A stretch of 41,930 bases of DNA from an uncultured Halomicronema sp. (GTDB lineage: Bacteria; Cyanobacteriota; Cyanobacteriia; Phormidesmidales; Phormidesmidaceae), in contig CALCCA010000107.1 in the NCBI GenBank assembly GCA_937899725.1, positions 1-41,930 on the forward strand, in the 5' to 3' direction. The position numbers and the translations under genes were made by a program. The notes under the pieces were generated by a model. It worked only from the letters and a program-made list of their open reading frames with translations. It had not been told where the DNA came from and made no database searches. Position 1 is the first letter of the stretch, and the number at the start of each line of letters is the position of its first letter. Shown piece after piece: positions 36,829 through 41,930 of the stretch.

Positions 36829-36845
36829 AACTTACGACGTAAGTT
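36829..36845. promoter_or_regulatory. Perfect 17-bp palindrome, candidate TetR operator
   Basis: AACTTACGACGTAAGTT has 8-bp arms around a central A. It follows directly after TTGACA (36823-36828), a consensus -35 in the direction of the MDR gene, and lies between that gene and the divergent TetR-like gene. No good -10 was found at 16-18 bp. Size and symmetry are typical of TetR-family operators. Confidence 0.6.
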
Positions 36846-36903
36846 GAGGTGATAAAAGGTTTAACTGTTTTTCTATTAACCTTGTCGCCATTGGAGAAGT
36901 GTT

Positions 36904-37923
36904 ATGCAAGCGATGAGTCCTCACCCGGCAGCGCCAGAGGTTGCCACAATGAACGCGATCGTTCAAACCGCATACGGTTCACCCGATGTGTTGCAGCTCA
37001 AGGGCATCGAGCGCCCCGTGCCGCAAGCCTATGAAGTATTGATCAAAGTTAAGGCCTCCTCGGTTCACGCTGGAGTTTGGCATCTGATGCGGGGAACGCC
37101 ATTCCTGATTCGTCTCGTCTTTGGGGGTTGGCTCAAGCCGAAGATGCCAATTCTCGGCAATGATGTGGCTGGCCGAATCGAGGCTGTGGGTCAGGATGTG
37201 ACTGAGTTTCAGCCGGGGGATGAGGTGTTTGGCGATCTCTCTGAATGCGGTTTTGGCGCGTTTGCCGAATACGTTTGTGCGCCCGCCACGGCACTGGTGC
37301 TAAAGCCCCAGCCCCTGACCTTCGCGGCAGCGGCTACTGTGCCCACCTCAGCCCTCGCCGCACTGCAGGCCCTGCGCGATGTGGGCCAGCTACAGTCGGG
37401 ACAACAGGTCTTGATCAATGGGGCCGCCGGGGGTGTCGGCTCCTTTGCGATCCAGATTGCGAAGGCGCTGGGCGCTGAGGTGACGGGGGTTTGCCGCACC
37501 GACAAAGTGGCCATGGTGCGATCGCTCGGGGCCGATCAGGTGATTGACTACACCCAAACCGACGCTACCCAGATGGGACAACGGTACGACCTGATTATTG
37601 ATGCTGCCGCCTATCGCTCAGTATTCGACTGGCTGCCGACGTTGACGCCTCGGGGCACCTATGTGCTGGTCGGCGGTGCGACGCCACGATTTTTTCAGGC
37701 GATGCTGCTCGGGCCGATGATTACCCAGATCACCGGCAAACCAGTGAAGTGTCTGACTGCAGCAGTCCAGCAGAATGATTTGAGGGTTCTCAAGGACCTG
37801 GTTGAAACGGGCAAGATTGTCCCCTATGTCGATCGCGCCTATTCTTTGGCGGAAGTTCCGACAGCGATCCGTTACCTTGAGGAACGACAAGTGCAGGGCA
37901 AAGTGGCTATTCAGATCGACTAG
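36904..37923 (+). CDS. NAD(P)-dependent medium-chain (quinone oxidoreductase-like) dehydrogenase
   Basis: A 339-residue member of the medium-chain dehydrogenase/reductase superfamily. The GroES-like N-terminal domain contains NDVAGRIEAVGQDVTEFQPGD; the Rossmann motif is INGAAGGVGSFAIQIAK near residues 178-194. There are no structural zinc Cys clusters, so it is closer to quinone oxidoreductase or enoyl reductase types than to classic alcohol dehydrogenases. The ATG follows GGAGAAG. The core begins at about residue 16 (NAIVQTAYGSPDV), so the first 15 residues may be an extension. Its presumed regulator, divergent, is a pseudogene. Confidence 0.85.
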   Translation: MQAMSPHPAAPEVATMNAIVQTAYGSPDVLQLKGIERPVPQAYEVLIKVKASSVHAGVWHLMRGTPFLIRLVFGGWLKPKMPILGNDVAGRIEAVGQDVTEFQPGDEVFGDLSECGFGAFAEYVCAPATALVLKPQPLTFAAAATVPTSALAALQALRDVGQLQSGQQVLINGAAGGVGSFAIQIAKALGAEVTGVCRTDKVAMVRSLGADQVIDYTQTDATQMGQRYDLIIDAAAYRSVFDWLPTLTPRGTYVLVGGATPRFFQAMLLGPMITQITGKPVKCLTAAVQQNDLRVLKDLVETGKIVPYVDRAYSLAEVPTAIRYLEERQVQGKVAIQID

Positions 37924-38005
37924 CCGTCTTTCCAGTTGGGATAGAAATGAGTTTGAGGTTGTATGCCCCGGCCAACTTTAGTCGTGGGGCAGCAAAAGTA
38001 ACCGC

Positions 38006-38512
38006 GTGAGCATTGCGATATCAGCCGTTTGCGCCGAGAACGAAGCACAGTTTCTGGCCGCTGTTACCCGCAGCCGCAGCCTGTTTAAGGACTGGGTTGC
38101 ACCTCCATCCACGCCTGAGCAATTTGCTGAGCATCTCACCAAGTACTCGGCAGACAACAATTTCAGCTATTTAGCCAGAATGAATGACGGCTCGCTCATT
38201 GGGTGCATCAACGTTGACGAGATTGTGCGCGGAGCCTTTCAATCAGCTTTCCTCGGCTATTATGCGTTTTCGCCCAACCATGGTCAGGGGCTCATGAAAC
38301 CAGCAATGGCTTTGGTTATTGCTCTGGCTTTCGGCAAACTCGAACTGCATCGGTTAGAAGCCAACATTCAGCCGGGTAACATCGCATCCATTGCTTTGGT
38401 CAAATCGCTTGGCTTCAGGCGAGAAGGCTATTCTCCTCGCTATCTCAAAATCGCCGGCACCTGGCAGGATCATGAGCACTATGCTATTACAGCCGAAGAA
38501 TGGTTGGCGTGA
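38006..38512 (+). CDS. GNAT-family N-acetyltransferase (RimJ/RimL-like)
   Basis: A 168-residue acetyltransferase. The acetyl-CoA loop is in the NHGQGLMKPAM region (about 92-102), the core strand is ELHRLEANIQPGNIASIALVKSLGFRREG (about 113-141), characteristic of the RimJ/RimL group. The substrate (protein N-terminus, aminoglycoside or amino acid) is unknown. The start is GTG 38006. Its 3' end overlaps the next methyltransferase gene by 13 bp. Confidence 0.85.
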   Translation: MSIAISAVCAENEAQFLAAVTRSRSLFKDWVAPPSTPEQFAEHLTKYSADNNFSYLARMNDGSLIGCINVDEIVRGAFQSAFLGYYAFSPNHGQGLMKPAMALVIALAFGKLELHRLEANIQPGNIASIALVKSLGFRREGYSPRYLKIAGTWQDHEHYAITAEEWLA

Positions 38513-39195
38513 TTGCAATGCTCATGAAACGTTTGCAGGCTTATGTGGCCAAACAGTTAGGTCATCCCTCTGGTGGGGTTGGACGGTTGCTGCTGCGAGT
38601 CCTCAATCGAGGAAATGCCACGATGAATCAGCTAGCATTGACGATGCTAGCAGTGCAGCCGCAACAGCATATCTTGGAAATCGGCTTTGGCGGTGGGGAC
38701 CTGATGCAGCGCCTGCGGCAAACGGAGCGATCGCTGCACATCACGGGGATTGATCCCGCACCGGCTTCCCTGGCCGTCGGGCAAAACCGCTTTAAATCAG
38801 CGATCGCCAGCGGTCAGCTCAGCCTGTATGCGGCCGCTGCTGAAGCAATCCCCTTGCCTGACCAGACCGTTGACGCGATCGTCACCGTCAACACGGTGTA
38901 CTTTTGGTCGGCGGTTGAGACTGTTTTGGCAGAATGTCATCGCTGCTTGAAGCCAGACGGCAAGCTCGCGATCGCCTACGCCGCCAAAGCCTTTCTCGAA
39001 GCGCAGGGCCTCACGCAATATGGGTTCCGAGCCTATGACGTCGCTGAGCTGGAAACGGCCCTGCGGACTGCTGGATTTCGAGAAATCCAGACCCGATCGG
39101 ATGAGAGCGCGAGTAACGGACAATTTTTCTGTACCTGTGGCCTTGCGGCACCCGCCACGAATCGCGATGATTGCTCCTCACAATTACCGGGGTAA
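38500..39195 (+). CDS. Class I SAM-dependent methyltransferase
   Basis: A protein of up to 231 residues. SAM motif I is ILEIGFGGGDLM (about 58-69), with GIDPAP as motif II and AIVTVNTVYFW as motif IV. It resembles small-molecule (UbiE-like) methyltransferases. The substrate is unknown. The start is ATG 38500, inside the GNAT gene; ATG 38518 or 38524 are alternatives and would abolish the overlap. Both genes are probably cotranscribed. Confidence 0.82.
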   Translation: MVGVIAMLMKRLQAYVAKQLGHPSGGVGRLLLRVLNRGNATMNQLALTMLAVQPQQHILEIGFGGGDLMQRLRQTERSLHITGIDPAPASLAVGQNRFKSAIASGQLSLYAAAAEAIPLPDQTVDAIVTVNTVYFWSAVETVLAECHRCLKPDGKLAIAYAAKAFLEAQGLTQYGFRAYDVAELETALRTAGFREIQTRSDESASNGQFFCTCGLAAPATNRDDCSSQLPG

Positions 39196-39281
39196 AATTG
39201 TGGGCGCGATTCATCGGCTGTCGACATCACACGAGAGCCTGTTTGCCACTTCTCCAAACAGGCTAGCGAAGGACCCCTCAT

Positions 39282-39683
39282 ATGCTCATCAACGAAAACG
39301 CTAATGCGGCTCTGCAACAGCCTTGGTCATCCATTTATGCCAAATTTTTGGCGTTGGTGCTGCTTTACGGGGCCACGGTTCATATTGGCAACATCGCTGG
39401 GCTGACGGGCACTCCTTGGCTCTCGCCCCCCCTACTGTGGCGGAGTTTGGATATTACTCTCCTGATCTTTGATGTCGTGACGGCAGTGGGTTTGTGGCAA
39501 GGGCGAGGCTGGGCGATCTGGTCAGTCTTTGGGGGCATCGCGCTGCTACAGGTGGTGCCCTACACGCTGCTGCGATCGCAGTTCATCCTTAAGCCTGAAG
39601 ATGCTCAAACCTTGAATGGGCTATTGGGCACTGAGGGGATGCTCCTGGCTATTTTTGCCCTGTTGCTATGGCTCAAAAAATAA
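39282..39683 (+). CDS. Small hypothetical membrane protein
   Basis: A 133-residue protein with four predicted membrane segments (about 20-40, 50-70, 75-95 and 112-131). I do not recognise the family. No metal-binding or catalytic motif is visible. AAGGA lies eight bases before the ATG. It lies 86 bp after the methyltransferase gene and is convergent with the saccharopine-dehydrogenase-like gene. Confidence 0.7.
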   Translation: MLINENANAALQQPWSSIYAKFLALVLLYGATVHIGNIAGLTGTPWLSPPLLWRSLDITLLIFDVVTAVGLWQGRGWAIWSVFGGIALLQVVPYTLLRSQFILKPEDAQTLNGLLGTEGMLLAIFALLLWLKK

Positions 39684-39738
39684 ACAACCCTCGAAAACCA
39701 GTTTTATCTGCCGAATATCCTGGCACGTCGGACGATGC

Positions 39739-40860
39739 TCACGTCTCCTCAGCGGCTGCTACTGTCAGCTCTGTTTGAATCTGTAGTTGTCGGGACGCGA
39801 GTAATCTGATGAACTGATCCGTCGACAAGATTTGCTCAACCGCATGGACGCCGGGGCGTTCTAGCTGCCCGGTAAGCACGAGTTGCGCCAGACTACCGGT
39901 ACCGGCCCCGACCGCCCGCGTGGTACTGGGGTGCTGAAAGTAGCCGATATGGTGAGCCGCTTGACCCGACCTGTGCCCTCTGACATCACACCGCATCGCC
40001 ACGCCAGTGCCGCTGAAGCGATCGCTAATACCAGTCATGAAATGACTGACTCGGGCCAAAAACTCCACAGTTTTGGAGCTGCGCAGCACCCTAGTCGGCA
40101 AGCCGTGAGCCATCGCCCAAGTTGCCTGGTTATAAAAGTCAGGCACCACCCCAAACTTCGTCACCACGCTGTCTAGGGCAAACGTCTCCGACAGCGTGAT
40201 CGCCTCGGGCATGTCGTACCAATAAACTGCAGCCTGACCATAGGGCGACGGAAAGGTCAGACGTTCGCGTTCAGTATAGGGTTTGACCCACTGCCAGCGA
40301 CCCTGCAACCATGCTTTAAAGGCATGCTGTAAGCCAATAAACGTGGTGCGCATAACGGTAACACCCGCCCCCCCCGAGCCGCCTACTACGTAGCTCAACT
40401 GTACTGAGTCAGCCTGATCCAGTGCTTCAATGCCCTGACGCGCCAGGCTGTTAGAAATGCCGGGAAAGACCCCCGTATTGATCACAGCGGTGACGCCAGC
40501 GGCGGCGGCTTGGGATCTGAGCGCCAAAGCTTTTTGCGTAAAGGTCCGTTCGTCGCTGACGTCGAGGTAGCTCACGCCCTGTTGAATGCAGGCTTGCAAC
40601 ACTCGCCCATCACGATAATGAAAAGGGCCAGCCGTATGCACGACCAGATCGGTAGCGGCGATCGCCTCAAAAATCTCCTCTGGATTGGCCAAGTCGAGCG
40701 ATTGAAACTGCACATGAGGCCCCAATTGCTGGCGAGCCGCTGTGCCTGATTGAGCGCTGCGTCCGGTAACCGTAACGGTGGCCTTAGTATGGGCCAAAAT
40801 ATCCTGGGCGATCTGGCGGCCAATTCTGCCGCAGCCGCCGATTATGAGCACTCGTTTCAT
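39739..40860 (-). CDS. Saccharopine dehydrogenase NADP-binding-like protein
   Basis: A protein of 373 residues from ATG 40860. It begins RVLIIGGCGRIGRQIAQDI, a Rossmann NAD(P) motif, followed by TDLVVHTAGPFHYRDG and YLDVSDE, typical of saccharopine dehydrogenase-like reductases. No specific lysine-pathway partner is nearby, so the substrate is unknown; homologues are also annotated as trans-acting enoyl reductases or homospermidine-synthase-like. An upstream GTG at 40884 would add eight residues, but the ATG fits the Rossmann start and follows AGGGG. Confidence 0.82.
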   Translation of the reverse strand: MKRVLIIGGCGRIGRQIAQDILAHTKATVTVTGRSAQSGTAARQQLGPHVQFQSLDLANPEEIFEAIAATDLVVHTAGPFHYRDGRVLQACIQQGVSYLDVSDERTFTQKALALRSQAAAAGVTAVINTGVFPGISNSLARQGIEALDQADSVQLSYVVGGSGGAGVTVMRTTFIGLQHAFKAWLQGRWQWVKPYTERERLTFPSPYGQAAVYWYDMPEAITLSETFALDSVVTKFGVVPDFYNQATWAMAHGLPTRVLRSSKTVEFLARVSHFMTGISDRFSGTGVAMRCDVRGHRSGQAAHHIGYFQHPSTTRAVGAGTGSLAQLVLTGQLERPGVHAVEQILSTDQFIRLLASRQLQIQTELTVAAAEET

Positions 40861-41285
40861 CGCCGCCCCTGATCTTGGTAACACCTTGAGATCTGCCCCT
40901 CAGGCTATCGATCCCACCCTCTCATATCGCCTCCGTTTTGCTGGTTCGTTAGCCAGAGCAGGTTGAGAAAGAGAGGAGCGATCGTGCACTCGAGATGAAT
41001 TCTCTATCCGCAATCGCATCATTACCGTTCGCCAAAATGCCGCACTGTCTTCACTACATCAGCCACTATAGATTTGACTGACAACCCCGACATCCTTTCA
41101 GATCACGGGTAATAAAAACGCCGATAAGGTGAGTCAAACTCATCCTATCGGCGCTAAATAGGTCGGCTCACACAGCTCAAAACAAGATTCTGATATGCAG
41201 GGATCAGGATAGCTGCTTTCTTTTATTCAGAGACGGGGCAGAAACCCTTAATTCAGATATTGGGTAGCTGCTCCAGCAGGTCCAA
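40861..41285. other. Intergenic region between the reductase and the Calx-beta gene
   Basis: About 425 bp holding a strong minus-strand terminator at 41119-41153. The part nearer 40880-41050 should carry the reductase promoter, though no clear hexamers were found. No gene or repeat is called. Confidence 0.5.
41111..41153 (-). terminator. Strong intrinsic terminator of the Calx-beta gene
   Basis: A 15-position stem (41119-41133 with 41139-41153, two mismatches) starts CGCCGATA / TATCGGCG and closes on a 5-nt loop. On the minus strand it is followed at once by TTTTTATT (41118-41111). It is about 130 bp downstream of the Calx-beta stop and is the best terminator in the window. Confidence 0.8.
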
Positions 41286-41930
41286 TTAGATCGAACCAAC
41301 CGGGACTAACTGGAGGAAGTCGAGGCGAGCGTGCTCATCAGCATCCTCAAAGGCATTCACCGTGAGGACATCCCCCTGAGAGAGCGTCACGCCAAAGGAG
41401 ACCGTTTCAGTAATAAAGGTCTGGGCATTAGCAGCATTGCTCCCCAAACTCTGATCCAACAGCAGCTCTCCGACCTGAGTGTCATTGACAAAAATGGTGA
41501 ACGCAGCTGTGCCGTCGTTTTCGTCATAGGTACCCAGAATAATGTCATAGTCAGAAGTGCCGGTGAGCTCATCGAGGTTAAAGACGGCACTGCCGCTTTC
41601 CCCGCTGGCTCCCTTGACAAAGCTAAGCACCTGCGATCCAGAAGCTCCACCAATGCTTTCTACCCCGCCGATATAATCTCCCAACAAGGTGTCGGCAGCC
41701 TCTGCCTCAAAAGTGACGGTCTCAGGGATGATCTCATCATCAATAATGGTTACCGTCGCTTCATTCACGACCCCCAACACCACATCAGCATCCCCGGAGG
41801 TAATGGCATCGAGCGTGACGACCACGGTCTCGTCGCCTTCACCCTCACTATCCTCTAGTACCGGTACGGCAATGGCTGCAGTGGTTTGACCGGCGATAAT
41901 CGTCACTGTGCCACTTAACGCGCTGTAGTC
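41286..41930 (-). CDS. Calx-beta domain protein, C-terminal part (5' end outside window)
   Basis: The frame is open to the window edge (214 codons seen), so the gene continues beyond 41930. Residues nearest the edge (GTVTIIAGQTTAAI, then EDSEGEGDETVVVTLD) form a Calx-beta repeat, a calcium-binding beta-sandwich of extracellular adhesins. The last 140 residues form a different beta-sandwich that begins TFEAEAADTLLGDYIGG and ends LDFLQLVPVGSI, similar to CBM6-like carbohydrate-binding modules. This points to a large secreted cell-surface protein. Its strand and the terminator downstream agree. Confidence 0.8.
   Translation of the reverse strand, partial: DYSALSGTVTIIAGQTTAAIAVPVLEDSEGEGDETVVVTLDAITSGDADVVLGVVNEATVTIIDDEIIPETVTFEAEAADTLLGDYIGGVESIGGASGSQVLSFVKGASGESGSAVFNLDELTGTSDYDIILGTYDENDGTAAFTIFVNDTQVGELLLDQSLGSNAANAQTFITETVSFGVTLSQGDVLTVNAFEDADEHARLDFLQLVPVGSI

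Noticed and set aside
38797-39317. Minus-strand frames opposite the second methyltransferase
   Set aside because: They overlap a gene with clear SAM motifs and show no features of their own.
1-41930. tRNA, rRNA, CRISPR arrays or transposase genes
   Set aside because: The intergenic gaps were scanned by eye for T-loop motifs, regular direct repeats and transposase-like frames, and none was found.

Overview
The window is chromosomal DNA of a cyanobacterium, probably a filamentous Leptolyngbya/Oscillatoriales-like lineage (the order-level guess is inference). The evidence is the dense scatter of HIP1-type GCGATCGC octamers, a GUN4 tetrapyrrole-binding protein, an IctB-family protein, a ClpR/ClpP3-type operon, and a ribosomal-protein cluster in the cyanobacterial order (no rpsJ in front of rplC, no rpsN, no rpmD). 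No tRNA, rRNA, CRISPR array or intact mobile element was found.

Layout. 1-5.8 kb (minus strand): a coiled-coil membrane protein, an alpha/beta hydrolase translationally coupled to ictB, an HD-domain protein, a gene-poor stretch with a structured repeat, and a J-domain/TPR protein. 6.1-8.2 kb (minus): a three-gene clp operon in which the first two genes encode subunits without a catalytic triad and only the last is an active-type ClpP; a good intrinsic terminator follows. 8.2-11.6 kb (plus): a tight vWA / enolase-superfamily / DUF1611 operon resembling the DgcA-DgcN pair of D-glutamate metabolism. 11.6-22.9 kb (minus): rplC-rplD-rplW-rplB-rpsS-rplV-rpsC-rplP-rpmC-rpsQ-rplN-rplX-rplE-rpsH-rplF-rplR-rpsE-rplO-secY-adk-infA, read from one visible promoter; the usual continuation (rpmJ-rpsM-rpsK-rpoA) is missing and a convergent gene lies there instead.

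23.2-32.8 kb: a degenerate sensor kinase, pyk-ndh (glycolysis plus type II NADH dehydrogenase), an MntP-like membrane protein, gun4, icd and an S49 protease with a possible lipobox. 33.0-36.0 kb is an arsenic-resistance locus: a type I ArsR with the CVCDLC As(III) site, Acr3, and one reading frame joining a SAM methyltransferase to a thioredoxin-type arsenate reductase. Matching TCAA-N6-TTGA operators lie in front of arsR and over the acr3 promoter. 36.1-40.9 kb is accessory: a TetR-type regulator broken by two single-base frameshifts, a divergent MDR oxidoreductase with a perfect 17-bp palindrome between them, a GNAT acetyltransferase overlapping a second methyltransferase, a small membrane protein and a saccharopine-dehydrogenase-like enzyme. 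The window ends inside a Calx-beta protein.

The most novel-looking items are the methyltransferase-ArsC fusion with its two-operator circuit, the two inactive Clp paralogues beside one active ClpP, the vWA-DgcA-DgcN-like operon, and the decayed TetR gene next to an intact operator. All functional calls come from reading the sequence and remembered family features; no database search was run.
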